Assembly (NCBI GenBank): GCA_029378245.1
Contig: JARKIF010000017.1
Span: 248,001-312,000, forward strand
Direction of reading: 5' to 3'
DNA length: 64,000 nucleotides
From: Roridomyces roridus
Taxonomy: Eukaryota > Basidiomycota > Agaricomycetes > Agaricales > Mycenaceae
The first letter of the stretch is position 1. The number at the start of each line of letters is the position of its first letter. Shown here piece by piece: positions 11,910-23,253 of the stretch. The position numbers and the translations under genes were made by a program. The notes beneath the pieces are model-generated. The model had not been told where the DNA came from, made no database searches, and was given only the letters and a program-made list of their open reading frames with translations.

Positions 11910-13383
11910 TCACCACTCGCCTACAAGGTCCTGACTTGCCTGCACGCTCAACACGTCGATATCGAGACCCAGAATATCCACCGCCCGCAACTTTGCCCCT
12001 ATTTCGTGTTGTTGAACTTGGTTTTCAACGAGCAAACGGACGATGAGCCGAGCGTCCAATGTCGTACGTGACTTGACCATGCTGAGAAGCGGTTCGAGGG
12101 TGACCTCGCCGTCCCAGGTCCACCCGAAGAATTTGAGACGAGGGCAGAGTCTAGGTTTGGTCATGGTCATGGGGAGCCAGATGTGCTCCGAATCCTCGGG
12201 CTCGAGAGGGATATAAATGAGTGTTTTGAGGTTGGGGGAAGCTTGGAGAACGCCGGCCATAATATTCGGGTCGAGACTGTAAGCATATCGGATGACAAGC
12301 TTTGTCAAGGTGGTCTCGCAGCGTTTGGCAAATGGAACAAAAGGATCCAGTTCCCCCATAACATATGCTTTTTGAAGGGAAGGTGCTGAGAGATGGTCTA
12401 GAAAGTCTGGTTCCATCTCGACGTCGACACGAAGCAATCGTAAATGGGGCAGTGTGGCCGTTCTGCCCACGTATTCAGACCACGGAGAATATGTATCACA
12501 AAAGGTGAGGCTGCATTCAACGAGGTTGCAAGCCGCAGACAAGATGTCTAACTGTATGTCTCTGTTGAAGCCGCCTTCGTAATGGGTTATCTGTGGCCAA
12601 GGTAGGTTGAAACGGGTTGAACAAGCGGGGTTTTGGTTCGTGAGGGAAACCTTCCGTAGCGCTGGAGCTACGGAAAGGAAATCACAGGGTTCCTCCTGCT
12701 CTCCTTCGTAGTAGTAGCAACAGAGGGACAGATCAAATGTCCGCAACTGGGAGATTCGGCTTCGAGCATTCTCCAAGCGAAGGAGCAAGTCCGTGCTATC
12801 ATCCGAGAGACGGACCACGAATGTTCTCCAGCGATTAGAGTGCGACATGAGTGCGTCGAGCAAAGTTTTTTCGGCTCTGTCCCCGTGCCAGAGATCTAGG
12901 GACACGTCGAGTGGGGCGTTGGACGCTCGGAGAAGTTGGCATTCAATCATGGCCATCGGATGGGTGGATGGGAGATGCACTTTGCGCGAAGGCCGCGTAA
13001 CTTCGAGGGAGTTCCAAAGAAGAGGGCTTGACGAGGCCACCTCCCTCCAGAAGCGGCAAATGTGGCCTAGACGCCAAGGGGGATATGATATCTCCCGGCC
13101 TCGGACTTTGCGGGTGAATGACAACAAGGAAAAGATTTCGCGCCACACGTCTGCAGGGACGCGACGAGCGGGCGATAGCACGGCGACGTGTCGTCCGATG
13201 CTCTCCACAGTGGAATCGCGGCGCGACACAGGTTGCTCAATGCGAGCGTTGAGGTCATCGAGAGTCGACTGCTCTTGAGCGATGAAGTCGCGAATCAGCG
13301 GAAGTTCTGCGTCGAGAGGAGGCTCGTTGCTTGTTCAAGAGACCAGACCTACAGAGCGAGGACCTAGAGGCAGGCAAATCCAT
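11910..13383 (-). CDS. F-box protein with leucine-rich C-terminal region (N-terminus frameshifted)
   Basis: A long open frame (13322-11910, about 470 aa) carries the agaricomycete F-box motif LSPARRVPADVWREIFSLL, then YPPWRLGHICRFWREVA and LRR-like segments (LRKVSLTN, LPHLRLLRV, LTKLVIRYAYS, LKTLIYIPLEPED). F-box proteins of this type recruit substrates to SCF ubiquitin ligases through Skp1. A paralogue lies at 59225-60674. Aligning the two shows that the homologous start codon (ATG at 13383, MDLP) is followed by a one-base insertion near 13335, so that start is out of frame with the F-box and a TGA follows. No ATG precedes the F-box in the open frame. The protein is therefore either truncated, started elsewhere through an unseen splice, or a young pseudogene. 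The upstream segment (13430-13560) recurs upstream of the paralogue. Confidence 0.75.
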
Positions 13384-13622
13384 CTGGACCAGGATGTTAG
13401 TTTCAGAGTCAACAACACGAAAGCGGACCCACTATAGCGACTCGCACGTCGTGGTCGAGTTTGAGATCTGAGACGCGTTGATCGGAATCAAAAACTCTCT
13501 CGTCACTTGGCCACCTTCCATGTAGAACTCTCGCGCGTGTCGGACTTCCAATCTCCCAACCCTCCTGGTTACCTCTGCTAGTATGATCTCTTGCTTCAAA
13601 TCGGGCCGCAGATTGACGAATG

Positions 13623-14282
13623 TAGGGCTGGGCACCGTAACCGTACCCTACGGAATACGGCTCCGTAATACGGAGACGGTGCCGTGCCGTGGCCCCTGGT
13701 AGTGTGGTTTATACGGCCCGTGCTCAACACGGCCGTGTGCCGTATTTCCCGTATGAATACGGCCGGTACGGCCGTAATACGGGAATCCTCGGCAATCTAT
13801 CCTGAACACTGTCAGCGCGGTAGATTTGTGTCGGAATTCTCTCACCAAGTCATGTCAACAGGGTTTCCAAGTGCAGAGATGGCTTCCCCTTTGGGTGGGC
13901 GGGCTTGCGGGAGCTGCGGCGGGCATCGTTGATGTTACGGCAGCCGCCATCAACGCATCAAGGGACCATTGACTTCAAAGTTGACGGTGGCAGATGTTCC
14001 CAGCCCATGTTTTGTGCTAGGAAGGGTAGCTATGAATGGAAGGAGTGAGTTGGACTCTAGGAATTGATGAAGGTAGCGTTCAATAACAATTTTTCCGCAG
14101 GAAACCAGAGAAAACATTGACCATCAGTTTACGGCCGTGTTACGGAAATACGGCCGGATACGGCACCGTACCGTACCGTCAGCAATATCTGCTGCCAATT
14201 TACGGGCCGTGATGTTACGGCCGTGTGCGAAACGGCCGTAATTTCTACGGCCGTGTCCGTTACGGTACGGTGCCCAGCCCTA
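13623..14282. mobile_element. hAT-type MITE, 660 bp
   Basis: The terminal inverted repeats begin TAGGGCTGGGCACCGTA, and the element is flanked by a perfect 8-bp target duplication GACGAATG (13615-13622 and 14283-14290). The 8-bp duplication and the TAGGGCTG end fit the hAT superfamily. The ends are filled with ACGGCCGT-type palindromes. No transposase is encoded, so the element is non-autonomous. Confidence 0.9.
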
Positions 14283-14290
14283 GACGAATG

Positions 14291-17169
14291 GACGGCCTTG
14301 AATCGCGGAGACATGGGGTACTGCGCAATCAGCCATGCTTTCCTTAGCCGGCGCCTTGCCTTAGCCTGGTACTTTCAGCTGAAGGCTGCTGAAGGTTCCC
14401 CATCGAATCCAGCTTGCTCCCGCGAGGCGAGGGCCCGGGACACACTACTAGACGCCTCTGCAGTCACTTGTGCAGCCGCAGTCTCAGGCTATCATCTGGC
14501 ACGACGAGCAGAGCGCCGCGGATAACAGTTGGTCGATGCATATGTAAGCTGGTGCGTCGCGTGACGATTCTTTGAGTTGTATGTTTTTTCTTACCCGGCC
14601 GACAGTACGAATCCTTCCATGCCCTGCGCGGCCACTCCACTACTCGACGGGGGGCCACAAGATGGACTTGTGCCCCATCTTTGCTACTTTCTGAGACTGA
14701 TTTGGATGGGCTACCGTGGTTATCCGGTGCGCAGACGACCACCGCTATTTCCTGTATCCTGTCTGACCGTTGTCCGTAAAAGGACGAGTGGCCCGAATCA
14801 CGAGCCTGGCGTGGCGAGCCTGAGCCTGATGACTCGTTGCAAAGGCACCGAACTACAATCCCAATCGTGTTTTTCCTCAGGCTTCAGCCGTGGAGACCAC
14901 GCGGGCCCTCCGTTTGCGCCAGTCGCCTTCTCTACGACCCCGTCCGCAAGCTCCCTGCACATACTGGCGTCAATCCAGATGTCATGCCCCCAGTAGCCGC
15001 CGCTTACGATTGCGGGTGAGGAGTGTGCATCCAAGCCATCCTCGACGTAGCCAGGCTCCCATGCGATATCTTCCGGACTCGCTACCCGAAGCATGCGAAG
15101 CTCTTGCACAATCCCCGTTACCCGCCGATGCTCTCTTGTTCCACGCTGCCGGTAGCTCATCAACTTCCCCGATCTCTGGTGGCATCTCTGCCTCCGTATC
15201 TGGCATCTGCCTCTGCCTCAGGTGCAGCGACTCTTACCAGCTCACCTTATCAGTGGAGAGCTCGCTCCCGTTGTACCGCCAAGTGCTCGTGTGGTCTTGA
15301 CTCTTGAGGGCAATATCCTCCTAGGTCGGGTCCTGCAACGCTACACGATCCAATTATGGCACATGCACAAGGGCACGATGATGCGCTTGGGCACGCCGCT
15401 GGCCTCAATCCAGATCTCATGCCCCCAGTCGTCGCCGCTTACGATTGCGGGTGAGGAGTGTGCTTCCCAAAGGGCTACTCGATTGGAGATCGCTCGTCAT
15501 CACTTCAGGCACTTGCCCTCTTTCGTAGAGCGATGCCGCCCAAGCGGCCAAGCCATCTCCTCGACGTGCTCCCATGCCGCATCCTCCGCACTCACTGCCC
15601 AAAGCATGTTACCTTCGACCCCTTGGCAGCCTCGCGATCTGCGTGCGCTCCTCGTCTCTGGTGGCACCGTTGCCTCCGCCTGTGCCTCTGCATTGTACAT
15701 GTACCCGCCTCATCCGAGAACCCGCTCCCGGGCTTTACTGCCATGGGCTTGTACCGACTGGAACGAATGCTACGATCTGATTACAGGACATGCTGAAGGG
15801 CGAGATGATGCCGTTTGACCAGTCGTTCCCGCCCCGATCGTTTCGGACAGTCTCGGAGGTCATTCTCCCCGTTCCGGCCTGTCTCCACCCCCTCGCTGTC
15901 CTTCAATGGGCCAAGCCTACCCGGTCGCCTTCTTCATCCCAAGCCCTGGATACGCCGGTTCTTCTTCCCCTCCACCTTCGCCCAGTCCCACTAAACGATG
16001 CCCCCGCAACGGGCGTGTCATGCGTGGCGTCCTCGTGCGGCACAAATGGCGAGACTTTGGTGGCTGCCTACCGAGACCGTTACTCTGGAGGACGCGAGAG
16101 ACTCCCATCCCTTTGTAGGGTGGGTCTGCGCGGGGCACCAAGGACATTCAGTCCCTGCCCTTCTCGAGACCTCGTCTTGTCGCTGCGATCTCCCCCGCTG
16201 GCGATATGACCTCGTTCCGAGAATAGAGATATTGCCATCGCGATTCGCTGCGCCTACGTCCCCGTGTGATGTCGATGGACGTCCTCCGCACCCTCTCCAC
16301 CCAATCTTCGTGCGGTGTACTCCCATTTCCGTACCGATCTAGAGTAACATAAGATCCGTCGTCAGTGCCCGAACACCACCAGCGCTCGACCTCAATCTTT
16401 TGGTGGCTGTGCATGCCACATCCCAATCCCTCCCTCCTCGACGCGTTTTTCTCAGCGGCTGCGCACTCCTCGGCCCTGAAACTCGACCTCCGCACAGGGC
16501 GGCACAGCGAAGCATCCAAGGAATCGAATCCGACAAGAATTGGCGCGCCACAACACATTGGGCCAACATTGGGCACGGGTCAGGAGTGCCGACCGCTGCA
16601 AGATGTGGGAACGGTGTGTTGCGGGACTCGGCGGCAGGTGCTTCCTAGTTGCAGAGTATCGGTGCGCCCATTTTTCTACTTCTGCTAATTGATTCGGACT
16701 AAATTCAGACCGTTCGTCCCGACTCCCGAGTGCCCTGGATGAGAACAGAAAAACCCTGTGAGCGACTTCCGGTAAGCGCCGACGCCGATTACCGCACACT
16801 CAGTCGACGTCGTTTTTGGTGGGAATCGATTCACTTCGAGAATCTTGCGTCTCTGACGAACTTGGTCTCAGAGCCTTCGAGCGTCGATTTGGTCGAACAC
16901 CGCGTTTTTGATATTGCAAGTGAGCAGCAGACTCTGCATCCGCATGATGTTGCTCTTATTATGCTCGACCATCGAATCATTCAACTGTCGTCCTGAAGAA
17001 TGATGAATGTAGAATATGGAACGTCGGTGTGAATTCGACACGGTCAAAAGCGGCGTCGAACTGGATACAGACAAGAACCTTCGCCAGGAGATAGTCTACC
17101 ATGACAGATTTCTCATGAACGCCTACTCAAGGCCGTATTCATCACCGTGGTTTCATCGCCCTTGACAGA
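14291..17169 (-). other. Gene-free debris, probably decayed retroelement
   Basis: Minus-strand frames carry short coding-like runs that occur twice as diverged copies: HSSPAIVSG followed by WGH-IWI-AS near 14950-15030 and again near 15400-15470. The W-x-D/E-A-S pattern resembles an RNase H-like retroelement strand but is too short to prove it. All frames are broken. Around 14551 there is a short match (GGTGCGTCGC, then TTTGAGTTG) to 63209, which suggests a dispersed family. No gene is called. Confidence 0.35.
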
Positions 17170-17171
17170 TC

Positions 17172-17844
17172 TGTCGGAAAAAAGTGGTTTGACTTGCAAC
17201 GGATTGGACTGGAATGTGGCCTTCAGACCACTTCCAAGGTGTTCAAAGCCTCGGCATAGAGGCTTCCAACGTGTCCCAAGCCACTGGAAGGGAGAATAAG
17301 GGTTCCAACCACTCTGAAGGTCTGTCCCGAGTTCCAAGCAGTTGCAGGCCAGGCTGATCAAACCCGGGATCAGTCCAATCAACAGCTCCGAGGTAAGCCA
17401 TCATGTTGATATGATCATCCAAGGTGGTTCGACTTTTTACGCTCGACAATCAGCTGCTTTTCACGCATTGGACCGCAACCGGTAGCTCGAACAAGCTACA
17501 AAACTCAGGTCATGACCCGTGGAGTTTTTACATACATGCATACATGTGTGACGTAGCTTCACTGTAAATTGCTGGAGTGGTGGAGTCAATTGACCAGCGG
17601 AAGAGGAACTTATCAAAGCTGATACCCAATCACAGTGATCCATCCCGGCAGATTCAGGCGCGAGATTCCTTGTTTTTGATGGCCTTTGACACGGGTGCTT
17701 GAAAGTGTTTCTAACAATGCTGTTTGTTTGAGAGTGGTTGCAACATTCTGACCTGTGCGTAGCAAGCCACGGTTAGGATTACAACCTTGAAACGGCTTGG
17801 AACAGGTCTCCAGCCAGTCCAAGCCAATTTTGATTTTTCCGACA
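17172..17844. mobile_element. TGTCGG-ended MITE, intact copy (673 bp)
   Basis: The ends are TGTCGGAAAAA and its inverse, flanked by TC on both sides (17170-17171 and 17845-17846). The same element, split by the KDZ transposon, forms 28313-28535 plus 46443-46911, there flanked by GA. Two independent copies with matching dinucleotides support a 2-bp target duplication that is not TA. No protein is encoded. Superfamily not assigned. Confidence 0.85.
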
Positions 17845-17927
17845 TCACTGTATAATTATCGAGGACCGGGCCAAGTATTTAACGGCACCACAACATTATG
17901 GAGGGCAGGCCAATTGACCTGCTCAAC

Positions 17928-18290
17928 ATGCAATTCACTGCGCTCATGAACCTCGTAACTTTGACGATGGTGGTGTCAGCGCACCCAGTCGCTCTCGGTG
18001 AGCGCTGCCTCCTTTGAACTTGGCTTCCCTTGACCTGATATTTCTCATTAGATGGTTCGAGTGACAACTTGGTAGCAAAGCGTTGTGGCGTGGGCTTGAA
18101 ACGCGATACCGCCGCAGGCCCAGGGCCCGTTGGCAACTGTCCCACCGATATCATACCAGAGGGGGGAACCCGCGGGGAGGATGTTATCCTGGAGGCAGAG
18201 ACCCGCCGCGCGGAGGATTATATACTTGAGCCCGTGGGCCGCCGCTGCAGTAGCTCACTCGACGTCTCGGATTGCGGGGATCTGGACTGA
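17928..18290 (+). CDS. Small secreted protein with Kex2-type dibasic sites
   Basis: Two exons, 17928-17997 and 18052-18290 (54-nt intron); 102 aa. The N-terminus MQFTALMNLVTLTMVVSA is a good signal peptide. Dibasic sites follow at AKR, LKR, TRR and GRR. The last two end two similar segments, EDVILEAETRR and EDYILEPVGRR, so the protein reads like a precursor cleaved by a Kex2 protease in the Golgi. Four cysteines occur in the mature part (AKRCGV, GNCP, RRCSS, DCGD). The family is not recognised. The ATG at 17928 was preferred over one at 17898 because it opens directly on the hydrophobic core. Confidence 0.7.
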
Positions 18291-18402
18291 GAGATTATGT
18301 ACTAAGAACCCTTCTCCGAATCCGACACTGCAGCGAGATTGTATCGTCAGGGCGTTCTCACATCGGAATCACGACTCCATTGAATTACCATGAGCTCGAG
18401 GC

Positions 18403-19002
18403 TCAAGCCAAAGCTACACTCACATTGGCCTGGATTATCTGCGCAGTCTTTCCATCAATCAACTCCTGCATCGCCGTCTTCAACTCGTAAATATCACCCT
18501 CTTTCAAGCCACATACATCCTTCAGCTTCTGCGGAGAAGTGGCAGCCACAGCAGTCACTTTTTTATATGACTGTGCGTGGAGCTTTGGATATACATCCTC
18601 AAGCTCGTACTTTTCGCAAAATTCCTGGATGCCCATGCGTGGCAACAACTTGATTTCTTCCGCAGTGAGGAGCGGCAGCAGCATGTCAGCCGTTTCGCCA
18701 AATCCTCCATCGCCGCCCCGGTTTCCGCCTTGGCCACCAGCACCGCCATTTCCACCTGAAGCCAATTCAACTTAGCTCGAGGGGAATTTGACCATGGATA
18801 TGTTGTGTACGCACCGACGAGAGACAACTTCTGTGTCAGTTTGGCGGCCTCAGAATCAACTTGGGGCCCGCCGCCACGACCACCTTGCCCACCGTCCTTC
18901 GGGCTGGGTCCGCCTGCACCGCCTGACCCTCCTGCAACGGTTATGAGCGTACAATGGGGGTGGGGCAATACAAGACGTACCAGTGATTGAAATTGATAGC
19001 AT
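18403..19002 (-). CDS. Gly-rich protein with SAM-like C-terminal domain
   Basis: Three exons on the minus strand: 19002-18981, 18931-18815 and 18755-18403; 492 nt, 163 aa. The first ~75 residues are a low-complexity Gly-rich region built from GGxGG runs, interrupted by a short non-Gly segment (AAKLTQKLSLVG). The last ~85 residues form a compact helical domain with SAM-like spacing (MGIQEFCEKYELEDVYPKL, then KKVTAVAATSPQKLKDV and DIYELKTAMQELIDG). Similar Gly-rich proteins with SAM-like tails are common in agaricomycetes, but their function is unknown to me. The very short first exon (22 nt) is supported by phase and by consensus splice sites. A TATA-like GATATAAG lies upstream near 19070. Confidence 0.7.
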
Positions 19003-19533
19003 TGTTCTTGTGGTAGGTACTTCGACGCTGGGAAGTTTGAACTGGACTCGAGTCTCAGGGTACTTATATCAGGCCAGGTATCTGCTATCTCCGATTAATA
19101 TTGACCGATATTCCTGGATGGCAGTTGGACGCCCGTTGCCTAGTGGTGTGCTTGAATTTGGCACAATGGCACGCGCATGCCCTTATCTTCTGTGACAGTC
19201 GTTATTGTCTCGAAACGGAATCTCACAGTTCATACGCCGATCAGCAACCCTTTGCGACCTGAACTACGGGTGATGCTCTTTGTTCCTGGTCTTGACATTG
19301 GGAATAATTGAATTTACGATTCAAGAGACCCGCGGTGGGCGTGCTAAAATCAACAATGAGTCGCAGGGGAAATCCGGCGAAGTCTGAGATGAGGCCATCC
19401 GAGTCAAATTTATTGGCTGACTCACGTCAGTGCACATTTCATAGACACAGACCGCCCAAGACAATCACGACGCAAAACAGTTCGAAGGTGCGCTGAAAAT
19501 GGTTCATGTGAGAGATCCTTTCTTGTTGGATAT

Positions 19534-20416
19534 CACTGCGTTCAGAGGTCTCGTCGGCAACTTGGCTCTGACATGGCCGATGCGTGGCCGACATTAGCCG
19601 AGCCATGGGAACAGTGCTGCGGACATCGAACATGCACAGCATTGCCGACATGGGCCGACTCAATGCCTGACAGCTGGACCTCGGGAGCAAAAACACTTCC
19701 CACGTCAGCTGTTGCCAACAGTGTCAATGCTATTAAGGGTTAAGGCCTTAACAAATTAAGCCCTTAAGTTAAGACTAAGGGTAGGCCTTTACATTGAGCT
19801 GGACCCATTGTAAGGCCTTAATAACCCTTAACATATGTGGCAGTGCCGGTCTCGGCAGATGTTCCGAGGCTTCGGCCTCGGTGTTTGACCCATCAATATT
19901 TGATCGCTCCGATGACAAGCCCCCAATGGCAAGGTTTTCGAGGTCGGCAGGTCTCGGCTGCATATTCGGTAGCAACGAAGACCTTTCTGTCCCCCAAAAT
20001 TGATGAAACTGAGGTGCCTTGGCTGCAGAGGGTCGAGGCCACTGACTTGGAGATATTCATACGGTAAAATGACCGGTTTTCACCGTGAAACTGTGCTCAC
20101 CTTTGATTACTTCTGCGGAAAATTAAGCCTTAAATTGGCCCTTAAAATGGGACCCTTATTAACCCTCAAATGATATAAAGGCCTTTGCTTCAGCGGGAAC
20201 CCTTATTAAGACCCTTAATTGCAACACTGAGTTGCCAACGATTTCAGAAGATTTTTGGCTCCTTGGGGTCGCCCCTACTCCCTCTTGCCCTTGTGCTACA
20301 TAAAAGATGTGTTAACATGCATTAGCCAAGGCTAAAGACAGGCCGACATCATGTGGCTCGACACATGTTGGGCAAGCCTGCGCCGACATGTGCCGACAAG
20401 ACCTCTGAACGCAGTG
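19534..20416. mobile_element. CACTG-ended MITE (CACTA-like), 883 bp
   Basis: The inverted repeats CACTGCGTTCAGAGGTCT are flanked by a 3-bp duplication TAT (19531-19533 and 20417-20419). Ends of CACTG type with 3-bp duplication fit the CACTA/EnSpm group. The interior has GCCGACAT-type repeats. No transposase is present. A second element is nested inside (19719-20229). Confidence 0.85.
19719..20229. mobile_element. Nested hAT-like MITE rich in TTAAGG
   Basis: The ends CAGTGTC...ACACTG are followed inward by TTAAGGGTTAAGGCCTTAA-type repeats on both sides. GTTGCCAA stands at 19711-19718 and again at 20231-20238 (one extra A at 20230), consistent with an 8-bp hAT-type duplication. It lies inside the CACTG element. 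The internal frame has no domain. Confidence 0.65.
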
Positions 20417-20451
20417 TATGTGAGATCTAACTTACTTGGCACAATGAGACA

Positions 20452-20829
20452 ATGAGAACTATTTTGGAATACAAGGGCGTTGGTTTCCGGGTGCGTGGAA
20501 GTGCAGTGAGAGATAACAGCACAATAGCCTTATGTTCTTGTAAATTTGAACCACAGGATAAATGCTGGAACGTACAGGTCGGATCTGGATATTATTGGAT
20601 CGTCAAGGCTTCCAATTACAGCGCCTCGCAAGTAGGCAGAACTCCTCGACTCCACGGCTTGTCCGGCAAAGAATTCGAAGCTACATTCAGAGCCGGTAAG
20701 ACTCAAGAGGCTGAATTTAGGATTCGTGTACGATCGTTGCGAGTGGAGGAACTTGAACACTTGTCAACTAGTAAGACGCCAGCAACACCTAGTGACCTAA
20801 TCGTCGTCCGTTCTGATGTAGGGGAGTAG
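20452..20829 (+). CDS. Hypothetical protein, 125 aa
   Basis: A single open frame with mixed composition (MRTILEYKGVGFRVRGS..., two cysteines in CSCKF, and a segment RIRVRSLRVEELEHL). I do not recognise it. It begins 35 bp after the CACTG element, so an original upstream part may have been separated by that insertion. Codon use looks coding-like, but there is no independent support. Confidence 0.4.
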   Translation: MRTILEYKGVGFRVRGSAVRDNSTIALCSCKFEPQDKCWNVQVGSGYYWIVKASNYSASQVGRTPRLHGLSGKEFEATFRAGKTQEAEFRIRVRSLRVEELEHLSTSKTPATPSDLIVVRSDVGE

Positions 20830-20954
20830 CCCGAGCGCCTTACAACTTACATAAATGCAGGTCCACCACGTGCGCGGGGCTGTCTGGGGTCTGATCGACG
20901 CTTCTTTTCTTCCACGACCCACTCTCTTCCCTTCGTGCTCCTCTCGGCAACACC

Positions 20955-21780
20955 ATGCCTCGCGAGAGCTGCTGCGGTCAGCAATCTTGCACCAACACGA
21001 CAGCGGAGGGACACACCCTGAAAATGTGCAAGAAATGCAAAAGCGTGATGTACTGCGTGAGTATACAGCTGCTCCATCGCGACTGACTCCCTAACTGCAA
21101 TCGCCTGTGCCAGAGCGTCGAGTGCCAGCGAAAGGATTGGCCCGCTCACAAATCCACATGTGCACACATATCCAATATTATACAGAATGCGATGAATTCA
21201 GAGTTGAGCGAGGCGTTCGACGAGTGGTTCTCGCGATCGGGTGCTCGAATCGACAAAATATGCGTCCAGGGTGCGTCTTCTCTCCACAGATCTAAGTATA
21301 CTATGCTCACGGTACTGCTGTCCAATAGCCATGAAACCCTATCGTCACTCCCTTGAATGTGTCTCCCAAAAAGCCCTCCTGCTCACGCTGTGCCCCAAAA
21401 ACAATCCGCCTCCTCCGGCTCACGACGCACCCGTCTCCAACCCGGGCGATGTCACTCTCGTTCTGCCAGGGACTCTGAGCGACCACCAAGCGCGCAAGAT
21501 GGTCGAGTATATACACCGCGCCGAGGAAAACTCGACCTTCAGAATCGAAAGTGCATGCGAGTTCAACCGTGCCGATCTTGGCACTCGCGTTCTGACAGGG
21601 ATGGGTGACAACGATTTGCAGGAGATGCTCGAACATGTACGCCGGGCTGAAGCAAAAATGAAACAGCTCGAGCCGGACGCGCAGGCGGCGATGGGGATGG
21701 TGGTCATTACGGTCAGACAATCGGACGGAAGATATATGCAACTTCTCAAGTTCAAGCCGGTGGACGTGAGATTTGGGTGA
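20955..21780 (+). CDS. MYND zinc-finger protein
   Basis: Three exons, 20955-21056, 21114-21270 and 21329-21780; 711 nt, 236 aa. The N-terminus is a MYND finger: CGQQSC, MCKKC, YC-SVEC (split by the first intron) and HKSTC supply the eight zinc ligands in the order C, C, C, C, C, C, H, C (residues ~7-55). MYND fingers mediate protein-protein contacts. The rest (residues ~80-236) is an alpha/beta region of unknown function found with MYND in agaricomycete families. A paralogue with the same two intron positions and an equally long second exon (157 nt) lies at 55592-56521 on the other strand. Confidence 0.88.
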
Positions 21781-22614
21781 AAGGGAATGAGTGTTCACCG
21801 GTGCGTTGCCACTCGTCGACGGCCTTTGGGGAGAAAAGAATCAAACTTGGGAGACGTTCGTCGCGATGGAGTTTAAACGAATGCAGAGAGAGGAAAAATG
21901 AGAGTCGACTTCACAGATACTTCATTGTTGTCAGCGGGTCAAATTGAACTGCCATTTTGGAACGTCCGTCGCTGGCCAAATCACGGAAAGCCGTCACCCA
22001 GGGATCGACTAAAGCACCCAGGAACATTGCCAACAAGCGCCTAGTGTTGTTGGTTAGGCGGTGCAGCGAGCTCGGGCGGATACAAACCTAAGGAAGCGGG
22101 CTTGAATCGACGCAGAAGACGAGTCCGAGATACAGTACACGATTTCTGAAGATGTCAAGAGGAGATGGCTGCAGCTAGCGGCGACGAGAGGAATGTAAGG
22201 TAAGAGTCCACTGGTGCTTTGTTTCGCCGCGAGTAGGTTTCGACAGAACTAGCTAGTAGTTTGAGGTTCTGGGGTATTCGGACGGACTTGGTTATTCCAG
22301 AGTACAGTATGGCTTCAAACCGAGTTGTGTTACTGCTAATGTCGTTGGATTGGGAAACAATATGATCGCGGTCCTCACATTGCACACTATTGTCCTCATG
22401 AATTGCCTCGCTCTCGGCGAGCTCAAATTCTCTCTGGCCCGTAAATCAAATAAAATTCAGACCGACCTCAGCTCATACAACCGAAAGAACAAACTCAAGA
22501 TGGCCCTTGGGTCTACTCAACGCCCCCACAAATACATCAAAGATCCCGACGGACGGACCCACGACTGACTCGGCGTGTCTCACACAATTGAGGTAAGAAA
22601 AACCTTGGCACGGA
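21781..22614. other. Intergenic, no secure gene
   Basis: Mostly featureless. An open frame at 22350-22568 (72 aa, hydrophobic start MGNNMIAVLTLHTIVL) could be a remnant of a secreted protein or of the bestrophin-like gene whose tail follows, but nothing confirms it. Confidence 0.35.
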
Positions 22615-22815
22615 TTGGTTTCTGTCGTTCTGGGCATTGAGAGTATAGCTAATGGAACCTCGATAGTTGAGAACCCGTTCAACTACGACTTGAACGATCT
22701 CGGTACGTCTTTCCTATCTTCTCCTCCATCTTCTTTACTGACCCTTTTGTTATTCTGCCGTTCGCGCCCGCCGACAGACGCAGCGACACTGAGCTCACTG
22801 CAGACGCCCTGGTGA
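22615..22815 (+). pseudogene. Bestrophin-like channel C-terminal remnant
   Basis: The segment LGIESIANG then IVENPFNYDLNDL resembles the conserved C-terminal motif of fungal bestrophin-like anion channels (GIE-x-I, ENPF-x-Y-x-x-NDL). A plausible intron (GTACGT at 22704, CAG at 22779) and a short last exon ending in TGA follow. The transmembrane body of the protein is absent upstream, so this is a fragment. Family call rests on one motif. Confidence 0.4.
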
Positions 22816-23253
22816 TATCCCGCCGGGCATGCTGTCCATTCGTCGTGTCTTGCTCGGGGAATTCTTAGCTTAGAGGGGCGTTGTTTAATTTGCTTTCATT
22901 GGGAAGATGAGGATGGTGGGGTTGATGATGGCAATTGCACGCATACACATAGCATACATGGACACTCGGTTTCTTGGTACCGTACCACGCGAAACATTGA
23001 ATCATATCGTGGAGCTGGTAGCGATGGACTGAGGAAGTAGAGAAAGTAGAGAATCAAAAGTATGAAGTACGTGTCTATGTTTGGTTTATGCGCGGAAAGA
23101 CTTGACAAGTTAATTCGCATAGTGCAGGTGAGGGTCCCTCGAAACTCGGCGAACGTTGGTCGATTTCACAGGCACAATCGGGCCCACCAACAAATCAGCG
23201 TCAAGTCCCGCAAGCTTGAGAGAATTCATCAGTCTCGAACGTCCCGAATAAAA
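22816..23253. other. Intergenic
   Basis: No gene seen. The right half is downstream of the HD-domain gene and may hold its 3' UTR or a small last exon (see that gene). Confidence 0.4.

Noticed and set aside
19740..19830. TTAAGGG runs as telomere sequence
   Set aside because: They are subterminal repeats of a MITE with inverted ends and target duplication, not TTAGGG arrays.
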